Numbered from the stretch's first letter, positions 1 through 5,238 are shown. The stretch is 5,241 nucleotides of DNA from an uncultured Bacillaceae bacterium (GCA_937995745.1 CALKIU010000147.1:1-5241); one strand, 5' to 3'. Made by a program: numbers and translations. Notes: generated by a model not told the origin, from the letters alone.

Positions 1-40
1 TGGGACAAAGGGACAGGTTTTCTGTCCCGGAAATTATTGG
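1..40. repeat. GGGACA/TGTCCC short interspersed repeat, copy A
   Basis: This element matches copy B at 1830-1869 without gaps: 25 of the first 30 positions are identical, and the two copies share TTATTGG at the same offset (34-40 here), giving 32 of 40. It carries GGGACA twice (2-7 and 10-15) and the complement TGTCCC once (23-28), so either GGGACA can pair with TGTCCC; the nearer one forms a 6-bp stem with a 7-nt loop. From memory, repeats of this kind are dispersed in many genomes and sit next to IS200-like or REP-associated tyrosine transposase genes; no such gene is in this window. It may extend left of the window edge. Confidence 0.75.
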
Positions 41-82
41 ATATTCGACTAATTGTGGCCCGGTTCCTTTTTGTTCCGTTCC

Positions 83-130
83 CCGGATGTAGCGGAAACA
101 ACAGAAGTTGACTGTTATCCGGCCGTTTTT
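83..130 (+). terminator. Candidate rho-independent terminator of an upstream gene
   Basis: CCGGAT (83-88) pairs with ATCCGG (117-122), and immediately inside it AACAG (100-104) pairs with CTGTT (112-116). The two stems stack on the 3' side and leave an 11-nt bulge on the 5' side. The stem is followed by CCG and five T (126-130). The large bulge weakens the call. It would end transcription coming from a gene left of the window. Confidence 0.35.
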
Positions 131-243
131 ATGTTCATGGAATATTCCGGAGCCGAACAATGAAAATGGCAATGGCAAGGTTAAGCGTGAACTAGCAAAC
201 AGACAATTTTTTCCATGCGAATAGGGATCATAAAAAAATTGTT

Positions 244-310
244 GAAGACTTGGCTCTTCTATAAACAGGAAAAAGTTGTGCCTGTTCTTTTATTATCAAA
301 AATGATAATA
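244..310. promoter_or_regulatory. Three consecutive dyads ahead of the regulator (candidate operator)
   Basis: Three perfect inverted repeats follow each other: GAAGA/TCTTC (244-248, 255-259), AACAGG/CCTGTT (264-269, 281-286) and TATTATCA/TGATAATA (291-298, 303-310, 4-nt spacer). The last is an AT-rich 8-bp arm dyad 35 bp before the regulator ATG, the kind of site a winged-helix repressor dimer binds, so autoregulation is a reasonable inference. The middle dyad is followed by CTTTTATTAT and could instead act as a weak terminator or attenuator. TGATAAT and ATTATCA are the half sites of a Fur box but in the wrong order, so Fur control is not claimed. Confidence 0.4.
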
Positions 311-345
311 TTATATTAGATGATACTAATTTCAGGTGAAAACTA

Positions 346-912
346 ATGAAAAAAATTGAAGCCATTCTCCACCCGGTCCGCTTCCGGATGATACAGTACT
401 TTTTGGACGGACAAAAAAAGACGGCAAAAGAACTGGCAATAAAGCTCCCGGATATTTCCCAGGCGACGTTGTACAGGCAATTGGACACCCTTGTCAAGGC
501 GGGAATTTTATCGGTTGTTGAGGAAAAACCGGTCCGCGGCACCGTGGAGAAGGTGTACGCGGTGAATTTCTCGGGGGTCATTTTACGGAAAGAAGATATC
601 CGGGACTTGTCCAGAGAGGAACACTTGCAATATTTTTTGCTATTCACTGCCCAATTGGCCAAAGACTTCGAAACCTATTTGCAAAATGACGATGTCGATT
701 TTGAACGGGACGGAGTCGGCTATCGGCAAACGGCGGTCTATCTGACTGATTCCGAATTTAAGCAACTTGCCGGGGAACTGTCTGCGGTTATGAAAAAATA
801 CGTAAATAATCCGCCTGCACCGGGACGGAAAAAGAGGATGATTTCGACGATTGTCATCCCGGAATATGAAAGGGGAGAGGAACATGAGCAAGAGTCAGGA
901 AGTGACCATTAA
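346..912 (+). CDS. ArsR-like winged-helix transcriptional regulator
   Basis: This gene encodes a 188-residue cytoplasmic DNA-binding protein. The N-terminal third is a winged helix: HPVRFRMIQYFLDG (9-22) is the usual first helix of ArsR-like regulators, residues 26-56 (TAKELA...ATLYRQLDTLVKAGIL) form the helix-turn-helix, and 57-74 form the wing ending in KVYAV. Residues 85-155 are predicted helical and have no signature I recognise; they probably mediate dimerisation or ligand sensing. The protein has no cysteine, so the Cys-based metal sensing of classical ArsR/SmtB members is unlikely. The start is supported by AGGTGA at 334-339, six bases before the ATG. The 3' end overlaps the hydrolase gene by 29 nt, so both are almost certainly one operon. 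The effector is unknown; autoregulation is inferred from the dyads upstream. Confidence 0.85.
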   Translation: MKKIEAILHPVRFRMIQYFLDGQKKTAKELAIKLPDISQATLYRQLDTLVKAGILSVVEEKPVRGTVEKVYAVNFSGVILRKEDIRDLSREEHLQYFLLFTAQLAKDFETYLQNDDVDFERDGVGYRQTAVYLTDSEFKQLAGELSAVMKKYVNNPPAPGRKKRMISTIVIPEYERGEEHEQESGSDH

Positions 913-1828
913 GGCGGAATTTACGCTGAGCGGAACGATAACCGTGCCTGAGGGTGTAGAAAAAATGTTTCCCGCCGTATTAATCATTGCCGGTTCCGGA
1001 GCTGGAGATCGCGACGGCAACACAAAGCAGTTGAAGACCAATATGTACAAATTGCTGGCCGAATTTTTGACGGAAAAAGGGTTTGTGACCCTTCGCTATG
1101 ATAAAAGAGGAACACATAAGAGCGCAGGAAATGTTCATGAAACAGGCGTATCCGATTTAATCGACGACGCTGCGTCCTGTGTCCGATTTTTAAAAGAACA
1201 GTCTTTTGTCAATAAAGAGAAAATTTTTCTCCTCGGGCACAGCGAAGGGGCGCTTCTCGCTCCCGCCGTTCACGAAAAAAATCCTGTCGCCGGGTTGATC
1301 TTATTGGCCGGTGCGGCAAGGCCGAATGTGGAGCTATTACCGTTACAGAATGAAATGGCTTATGCCGAATTAAATCAATTGCCGGGGTTGAAAGGCTGGT
1401 TTATCCGAAAGTTGAGGGTGACGGAAAAATTAAGAAAAAAGAATCAAAAATTGATCGCGAAAATTTTATCCTCGAACAAAAACACCGTGCGGGTGCAAGG
1501 GGTAAAGATGAACGCCAAATGGCTGCGGGAAACGTACAAATATAATGTTTGCGATTATTTGCAGAAAATTCATTGCCCTGTATTGGCCGTAACAGGGGAA
1601 AAAGATATCCAGGTTCCCCCGGAAGATGTGGAAAAAGTGGCCGCATACGTCAAAGGCGAAGTTGAATGGAAAATCGTACCCGGAATGAACCATATTTTGC
1701 GGCACTACCCGGGCCAACACACCATGCTCAACTTAATCAAAGAATACAAAACCGTCGCCGACCAACCGCTATCCCAAGAACTCCTTGACACCATCGACCA
1801 CTGGCTCCGCAACAAAACCTCATCATAA
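884..1828 (+). CDS. Alpha/beta hydrolase (serine esterase-like)
   Basis: This gene encodes a 314-residue soluble alpha/beta-hydrolase with no signal peptide or membrane segment. Visible motifs in order are the oxyanion-hole region GSGAGDRDGN (37-46), the RYDKRGTHKS strand-turn (71-80), the nucleophile elbow GHSEGA (118-123, Ser120), GEKDIQVPP (238-246, catalytic Asp241) and GMNH (267-270, His270). The triad is therefore complete. Residues ~150-225 form a charged helical insert, probably the lid that sets substrate choice. The family covers esterases, acyl-peptide hydrolase relatives and similar enzymes; the substrate cannot be read from sequence. The ATG at 884 is chosen because AGGGGAGAGG (871-880) sits just before it; an in-frame TTG at 851 and ATG at 866 lack such a site. 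The ribosome binding site lies inside the regulator gene, which suggests translational coupling. The last ~115 bp are strikingly C-rich and G-poor compared with the rest. Confidence 0.88.
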   Translation: MSKSQEVTIKAEFTLSGTITVPEGVEKMFPAVLIIAGSGAGDRDGNTKQLKTNMYKLLAEFLTEKGFVTLRYDKRGTHKSAGNVHETGVSDLIDDAASCVRFLKEQSFVNKEKIFLLGHSEGALLAPAVHEKNPVAGLILLAGAARPNVELLPLQNEMAYAELNQLPGLKGWFIRKLRVTEKLRKKNQKLIAKILSSNKNTVRVQGVKMNAKWLRETYKYNVCDYLQKIHCPVLAVTGEKDIQVPPEDVEKVAAYVKGEVEWKIVPGMNHILRHYPGQHTMLNLIKEYKTVADQPLSQELLDTIDHWLRNKTSS

Positions 1829-1829
1829 T

Positions 1830-1869
1830 TGGGACATGGGGACAGGTTCGTTGTCCCGGCTGTTATTGG
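1830..1869. repeat. GGGACA/TGTCCC short interspersed repeat, copy B
   Basis: This is the second copy of the 1-40 element, in the same orientation and starting two bases after the hydrolase stop codon. GGGACA occurs at 1831-1836 and, in register with copy A, at 1839-1844; TGTCCC at 1852-1857 closes the hairpin. The trailing TTATTGG is at 1863-1869. The two copies bracket the regulator-hydrolase operon as direct repeats. Confidence 0.75.
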
Positions 1870-1875
1870 TAGAGT

Positions 1876-1884
1876 TGGTATAAT
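1876..1884 (+). promoter_or_regulatory. Extended -10 promoter (TGGTATAAT)
   Basis: A perfect TATAAT (1879-1884) is preceded by TGG, which is the extended -10 motif used by sigma-A promoters that tolerate a poor -35. The position 17 bp upstream (1856-1861) does not match TTGACA; TTGTCC in the repeat lies 22 bp away, too far. A transcript would start near 1891 and run into the terminator at 1938-1972. Confidence 0.45.
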
Positions 1885-1890
1885 TTGCAA

Positions 1891-1972
1891 CATCCGATGT
1901 GACAACCTATAAAAAGAGACGAGCGATTATTTGCGGGCAGCGTCCGTCATCAACGACGGCGCTGTTTTATTT
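1891..1972 (+). ncRNA. Candidate ~80-nt small RNA
   Basis: The start is inferred from the extended -10 box at 1879-1884 and the end from the strong intrinsic terminator at 1938-1972. The ~47 nt before the terminator contain no ribosome binding site with a usable reading frame; the only structure seen is a short CAT/ATG stem near the 5' end. I do not recognise an RNA family. The plain alternative is that the terminator simply ends the regulator-hydrolase mRNA and the -10 match is chance. Confidence 0.25.
1938..1972 (+). terminator. Rho-independent terminator
   Basis: CAGCG (1938-1942) plus CCGTC (1944-1948) pair with GACGG (1955-1959) plus CGCTG (1960-1964), giving a ten-pair GC-rich stem with one bulged T at 1943 and a 6-nt loop, followed by TTTTATTT. 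It is placed to end the regulator-hydrolase transcript and any small RNA made from the promoter at 1876. GGCGCT (1958-1963) can also pair with AGCGCC (1974-1979), an alternative 6-bp hairpin that would use the 3' arm of the terminator. Confidence 0.8.
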
Positions 1973-2007
1973 AAGCGCCACTTGGGTCTGAATTTTCAAA
2001 ATACGGA

Positions 2008-2118
2008 TAGAACCCCGAATTAGACGCATAGAACCTCAAAATAGACGCATAGAACCTCAAAATAGACGCATAGAACCACAAATGGGACGCATAGAACCAC
2101 AAATGGGACGCATAGAAC
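2008..2118. repeat. 21-bp tandem repeat array, five full units plus a partial
   Basis: Five exact-length 21-bp units run from 2008 to 2112, each starting TAGAACC and ending GACGCA; a sixth begins with TAGAAC (2113-2118) and then diverges. A degenerate unit with TCAAAATA lies upstream at about 1987-2007. Units 2 and 3 (2029-2070) are identical and units 4 and 5 (2071-2112) are identical, while the two pairs differ at 4 of 21 positions. Because 21 is divisible by three, a - strand frame stays open and reads as heptapeptides FYASILR and FYASHLW, but its ATG (complement of 2151-2153) has no ribosome binding site, and other frames through the array are also open. I treat it as DNA repeat, not as a gene. 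Confidence 0.9.
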
Positions 2119-2603
2119 AAAACCAAGCCAAATTCCCGTTCAAAATGTATCATAAAAAATTACAATTTAGGGATATATAACCACAAATATCAAACACAAA
2201 TTTACTTTATAACCAAAAAATAACATCTCTTTCCCAAATACTCACGGCAAAACCGACATTTTTCGCCCAAATGACCGCTTTTGGATAAAACATTTCACCA
2301 ACCGCGGTTCACAACCATGCACAAAAATATTTTTCAGAAAATAAAAGACTTTTACCGCCCGTCCGTTTCACCTATCAAACAAATTCCCGCACAATATCCC
2401 CAAAAATGGTTGCAATGTCCCCCATTACCCCACGCAAGGACGGGCCGCCCGGCCGGACGTGGAGCAAGAAAACCCTTGGCCATCCTTCACGCAAAACCGA
2501 AAAACGTCCGCGGCACATCTTCTCATGATGGAAAAACCATGGAACAGAAGAAATATATTTAAAATCATGAAATATAAAGCAGGATGATCGCAGGATAAGC
2601 GAG

Positions 2604-2639
2604 CGATGATAAGGAGTGAGGTCATCGATTCACCGATGA
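2604..2639 (+). promoter_or_regulatory. Mutually exclusive hairpins around a Shine-Dalgarno-like site
   Basis: TCATCG (2622-2627) can pair either with CGATGA upstream (2604-2609) or with CGATGA downstream (2634-2639). Only one pairing can exist at a time. The first form places AAGGAG (2611-2616) in its loop; the second frees it. No well-spaced start codon follows AAGGAG, so a translational switch is speculative, and 6-bp stems are short. Confidence 0.2.
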
Positions 2640-2641
2640 AA

Positions 2642-2681
2642 TTAACCGGCTGTACAATGGTTAACCGTCAAAAGTTAACCG
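2642..2681. repeat. Three direct TTAACCG motifs
   Basis: TTAACCG occurs at 2642-2648, 2661-2667 and 2675-2681, with start-to-start spacing of 19 and 14 bp. The middle one is part of the palindrome GGTTAACC (2659-2666). They lie ~170-210 bp before the deacetylase start and could be protein binding sites; no known regulator is assigned. Confidence 0.3.
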
Positions 2682-2852
2682 CCAAACAGGAACGGCACGA
2701 ACGGGGCGTTTCGTATCTCTACAACTCATATCACAACACTTCATTTCACTCGCCCGGCGCACGCCCGTTCCAACCGGCCTAAAAATCATTCAGCCCGTCC
2801 GAAAAAGAATTGCCAAAAACGCAGAAGTGTCCGAAAGATGGGGAGAGTCCAT

Positions 2853-4307
2853 ATGAACAAGAAACATTTTTTCACAATCATCCTTGCATCACTCCTGCTC
2901 ACCGCCTGCCGAACCCCGCCGCCGAAATACGAACCGGCTGACGAAGAACATCACGTGCTCGCTGCCGCGGCGACGATCCCTTCGTCCGCACATGACGGCA
3001 TCGAAGTCGAAACTGTTTTTGTAAAAGACAAGAAATACCAATATTCCATTCGCGTGCCAAAACTAAACTCCAAACGCTGGAACAAAGAAATCGACCGGTC
3101 GCTGAACAGAACGGCCGCCCGATTCATTAACAAGGCAAAAAAATTGCCTGCCGGCGGGGGAAATCCGCCCCACGAACTCCATATTGATTTTGACATTTAC
3201 GAGGCTTCCGACGAATTGCTCTCGGTCCGCCTGAACGAATCTGTCCGCTTTGCCGGCCAAAAACCCCGGGAAAAAACACAAACTTTCAATTTTGACCGGA
3301 AAAACGAAACATTTATCAAACTGTCCGACCTGTTCGCCAGCCCGCTAAACAGCCGCAAACAACTGTCGCATCTGTTGGAAAAAAAGCTTTTCCGCACCGA
3401 AGCGGATCCATTTGCCGAAACCCAATCAACACCGAAACACCAGCAAACCCAAATCGATTATGAACAATTCCTCGTGAACAACGACCAACTGATTTTGTTT
3501 CTCAAACCGCAGCACCCAAACCAATCATCGCCGCAACCAAAACACGCGGAAATCGCCATTTCCAAACACGAACTCGCCGGCCTGCTGAAAAACGGAACGC
3601 CCGTATATAAAACGCCGGACCAAACGCCCGGCCTTGACAACACCCGGATCGCCCTGCCAGACACAATCCCGGAAACACCGCCGCGCCCATACCCGGACAA
3701 AAAACAAGTCGCCATCACTTTTGACGACGGGCCCCACCAGCAAGTAACGCCGCAAATTCTCGACACCCTGGCCAAATACGACGCCCGCGCCACCTTTTTC
3801 GTCCTTGGCAGCCGGGCCGCAACCCATCCCGACATCGTGCAAAGGGCGGTCCAAGAAGGCCACGAAATCGGCAATCACACGTGGAGCCATCCCCGCCTGA
3901 AAAATTTGTCGCGCAGTGAAATCATCGACCAATTCAACCGGACGGAACAGCAAATCGCCAAAACGATCCGCCGCAAACCGCCGTTCATCCGGCCGCCGTA
4001 CGGAGAAGTCAACGAGGCCGTCTTATCATCCGCCACCGGCCCGATCATCAATTGGTCCGTGGACACATTCGACTGGAAAACCCGCAACCCCGACGCCATC
4101 TTTGCCGAAATCCAAAAACAAGTCAAAGACGGTTCCATCATCTTAATGCACGACATCTATCCTTCAACGGCGCAAAGCCTCGAAAAAGTGCTCAACTGGC
4201 TCAGCCGCCAAGGCTACGAAATGGTCACCGTCAGCGAACTGTTGGGGCTGTCCCCCGAGACGGCCGCTAAAGAAGCAGGGAAAATCTATTCCCTTAGAAA
4301 AACCTGA
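2853..4307 (+). CDS. pdaC: PdaC-like lipoprotein peptidoglycan deacetylase
   Basis: This gene encodes a 484-residue secreted, lipid-anchored polysaccharide deacetylase. Residues 1-18 are a lipoprotein signal peptide (basic NKKH, hydrophobic core, lipobox LTAC with Cys19). Residues ~50-250 match the DUF4163/DUF3298 module found in B. subtilis PdaC and anti-sigma factor RsiV (TFNFDRKNETFIKLSDLF, then FLVNNDQLILFL). Residues ~283-465 are the NodB deacetylase domain with all five motifs: TFDDGP (289-294; Asp291 base, Asp292 metal), HTWSH (342-346; metal His342 and His346), RPPYG (380-384), DTFDW (404-408) and LMHD (431-434, His433). The active site is therefore complete. By family it removes acetyl groups from wall amino sugars (MurNAc in PdaC), giving lysozyme resistance; the exact sugar is inferred. 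The start at 2853 is chosen because GGGGAGAG (2840-2847) lies five bases before it; the in-frame ATG at 2838 has no good site. The coding strand is unusually C-rich. Confidence 0.88.
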   Translation: MNKKHFFTIILASLLLTACRTPPPKYEPADEEHHVLAAAATIPSSAHDGIEVETVFVKDKKYQYSIRVPKLNSKRWNKEIDRSLNRTAARFINKAKKLPAGGGNPPHELHIDFDIYEASDELLSVRLNESVRFAGQKPREKTQTFNFDRKNETFIKLSDLFASPLNSRKQLSHLLEKKLFRTEADPFAETQSTPKHQQTQIDYEQFLVNNDQLILFLKPQHPNQSSPQPKHAEIAISKHELAGLLKNGTPVYKTPDQTPGLDNTRIALPDTIPETPPRPYPDKKQVAITFDDGPHQQVTPQILDTLAKYDARATFFVLGSRAATHPDIVQRAVQEGHEIGNHTWSHPRLKNLSRSEIIDQFNRTEQQIAKTIRRKPPFIRPPYGEVNEAVLSSATGPIINWSVDTFDWKTRNPDAIFAEIQKQVKDGSIILMHDIYPSTAQSLEKVLNWLSRQGYEMVTVSELLGLSPETAAKEAGKIYSLRKT

Positions 4308-4311
4308 TTTG

Positions 4312-4338
4312 AAAAAAACGGCCAGCGAGCCGTAGTTT
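4312..4338. terminator. Hairpin after the deacetylase gene, stronger as a - strand terminator
   Basis: ACGGC (4318-4322) pairs with GCCGT (4329-4333) around a 6-nt loop, 11 bases after the stop codon. On the + strand the stem is followed by AGTTTCC, a poor T tract. On the - strand it is followed by a run of T (complement of A 4312-4318), the usual terminator form. AAA before and TTT after could extend the stem past a 2-nt bulge, so weak bidirectional use is possible. A T run at 4378-4383 follows a GC-rich patch but has little stem. Confidence 0.4.
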
Positions 4339-4384
4339 CCACAACGAACAAATCTCTCCCCATTGCCGGCGGCCACATTTTTTC

Positions 4385-4418
4385 TTGACGTAAATTGACA
4401 GAAGATTCAAACTATATT
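4385..4418 (+). promoter_or_regulatory. Candidate promoter region of the crotonase gene
   Basis: Two -35-like boxes occur ten bases apart, TTGACG (4385-4390) and TTGACA (4395-4400), followed by TATATT (4413-4418). The spacers are 22 and 12 bp, neither the usual 17, so the promoter is probably here but the exact boxes are not settled. Either form would need help from an activator or use a different -10. The repeated TTGAC could also be a regulator site. Confidence 0.35.
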
Positions 4419-4449
4419 ACAGAAAGAAATCAGGCAAGGAGTGGAAATA

Positions 4450-5238
4450 ATGGAATTTTTACTATTAAGGCAAAAGGAAAACATTGCATACATCACTTTG
4501 AACAATCCTCTCGAATATAATACGCTGACGCTGAAACTTTTGCAGGAATTGGACGGGCTTCTCAAAAAACTGGCTGCGGAACGGAAAGCCAAAGTGATTG
4601 TCATCGAAGGATCGGACAAAGTGTTTTGCGCCGGCCACAGCCTCCGTGAAATTGAGGATAAAACGGAAACGGAAGTGCTCGAACTGTTCCAGACTTGCTT
4701 CAACGTCATGCGGACAATGCGCGACATACCCCAAATTGTCATCGCCAAAGTCCATAAAGCGGCCGTGGCTGCCGGCTGCCAGCTGGTGGCGGCGTGTGAC
4801 ATGGCTGTCGCCAGCGATGAGGCGAAATTTGCCGTGCCCGGCATCAACAGCGGTTTGTTTTGCAGTACACCGGCCGTGTTTTTAAGCCGGAACATCGGCC
4901 GCAAAAAGGCAGCGGAACTGTTGTTTACGGGGAATTTCATGTCTGCGGAAGAAGCGCTCCGGCACGGCCTCGTCAACAAAGTCGTCCCCGCCTCCCAATT
5001 GGACGAAGAGACGGACAAGCTGGCCGCCGATGTCGCCAAACAGAGCTTGAGCGTGATTGAAATCGGCAAGCGCATGTTTTACCAACAATTGAATATGGAA
5101 GATTTCCAGGCGCTCCAGTACGCCACCCACGTCATTTCCCTCAATGCGAAACATCCCGACGCAAAAGAAGGGATCAGGGCCTTTTTTGAAAAAAGAAGGC
5201 CAGTGTGGACCGATGCCGAAAAATTTGCGAACGAATAA
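4450..5238 (+). CDS. Enoyl-CoA hydratase/isomerase family protein, ECHDC3-like
   Basis: This gene encodes a 262-residue cytoplasmic crotonase-fold protein of normal family length. Residues 11-20 (NIAYITLNNP) open the fold; FCAGHSLREI (59-68) is the first CoA oxyanion-hole loop; KVHKAAVAAGCQLVAACDMAVAS (100-122) holds the second; FAVPGINSGLFCSTP (127-141) and KRRPVW (248-253) are typical of the ECHDC3-like branch. In true enoyl-CoA hydratases the two catalytic glutamates lie in GCEL and PE; here they are Gln111 and Gly131, so ordinary hydration of enoyl-CoA is doubtful, and the usual GHD of the branch is GHS (Ser64). It probably binds an acyl-CoA thioester; the reaction is unknown. Databases are likely to call it enoyl-CoA hydratase. 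The ATG at 4450 is chosen because AAGGAG (4436-4441) lies eight bases before it; GTG at 4441 overlaps that site. It stands alone 142 nt after the deacetylase gene, with no other fatty-acid gene in view. Confidence 0.85.
   Translation: MEFLLLRQKENIAYITLNNPLEYNTLTLKLLQELDGLLKKLAAERKAKVIVIEGSDKVFCAGHSLREIEDKTETEVLELFQTCFNVMRTMRDIPQIVIAKVHKAAVAAGCQLVAACDMAVASDEAKFAVPGINSGLFCSTPAVFLSRNIGRKKAAELLFTGNFMSAEEALRHGLVNKVVPASQLDEETDKLAADVAKQSLSVIEIGKRMFYQQLNMEDFQALQYATHVISLNAKHPDAKEGIRAFFEKRRPVWTDAEKFANE

Larger units (their letters stand above)
41..345. other. Non-coding leader region upstream of the regulator gene
   Basis: No convincing gene is seen on either strand. The only + strand ATG with a short frame (161-196, 11 codons) lacks a good ribosome binding site. 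The stretch holds a run of three GTTCC motifs (63-67, 73-77, 78-82), a terminator-like hairpin ending in five T (83-130) and three dyads (244-310). The last ~60 bases before the regulator are very AT-rich, as expected for a promoter, but no single pair of -35 and -10 boxes with standard spacing stands out. Confidence 0.5.
2119..2852. other. Long spacer without a convincing gene
   Basis: These ~730 bases are A- and C-rich on the + strand. Two possible frames (2281-2562 +, starting with TTG, and 2425-2625 -) lack ribosome binding sites and recognisable domains and have odd composition, so they are not called. Seen instead are a 10-bp palindrome AACCGCGGTT (2300-2309), a GC-rich palindromic cluster around 2441-2456, alternative hairpins at 2604-2639, three TTAACCG motifs (2642-2681) and a long-range inverted repeat GAACGGGGCGT (2699-2709) with ACGCCCGTTC (2761-2770). 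The promoter of the deacetylase gene should lie in the last ~200 bases, but no standard pair of boxes is clear. GGAAC (2689-2693) and CGTA (2712-2715) resemble an extracytoplasmic-function sigma promoter with spacing slightly too long. Confidence 0.5.

Noticed and set aside
292..316. Fur or PerR box
   Set aside because: The half sites ATTATCA and TGATAAT are present but in reversed order, and TGATAAT followed by ATTATAT matches a Fur box only partly with no spacer base.
228..662. - strand 144-residue frame over the regulator start
   Set aside because: It is antisense to a clear winged-helix protein and has no domain of its own.
2008..2118. CRISPR array
   Set aside because: The units are contiguous 21-bp tandem repeats with no unique spacers and no cas genes nearby.
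1971..2153. - strand 60-residue frame with FYASHLW/FYASILR heptads
   Set aside because: It is created by the 21-bp DNA repeat, has no ribosome binding site before its ATG, and other frames through the array are open too. It is described as a repeat instead.
2281..2562. + strand 93-residue frame starting with TTG
   Set aside because: There is no ribosome binding site, no recognisable domain, and a Pro/Lys/His-rich composition expected from translating A/C-rich spacer DNA.
2425..2625. - strand 66-residue frame with a hydrophobic stretch
   Set aside because: There is no ribosome binding site, it overlaps another weak frame, and it has no motif. The hydrophobic part is not enough to call a membrane peptide.
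3458..3953. Long - strand frames (138 and 142 residues) opposite the deacetylase
   Set aside because: They are antisense to the catalytic NodB domain, whose five motifs are intact on the + strand; they arise from GC-rich codon structure.
4407..5075. - strand 222-residue frame opposite the crotonase gene
   Set aside because: The + strand reading has the full crotonase fold and a good ribosome binding site. The - strand product is Ser-rich without motifs.
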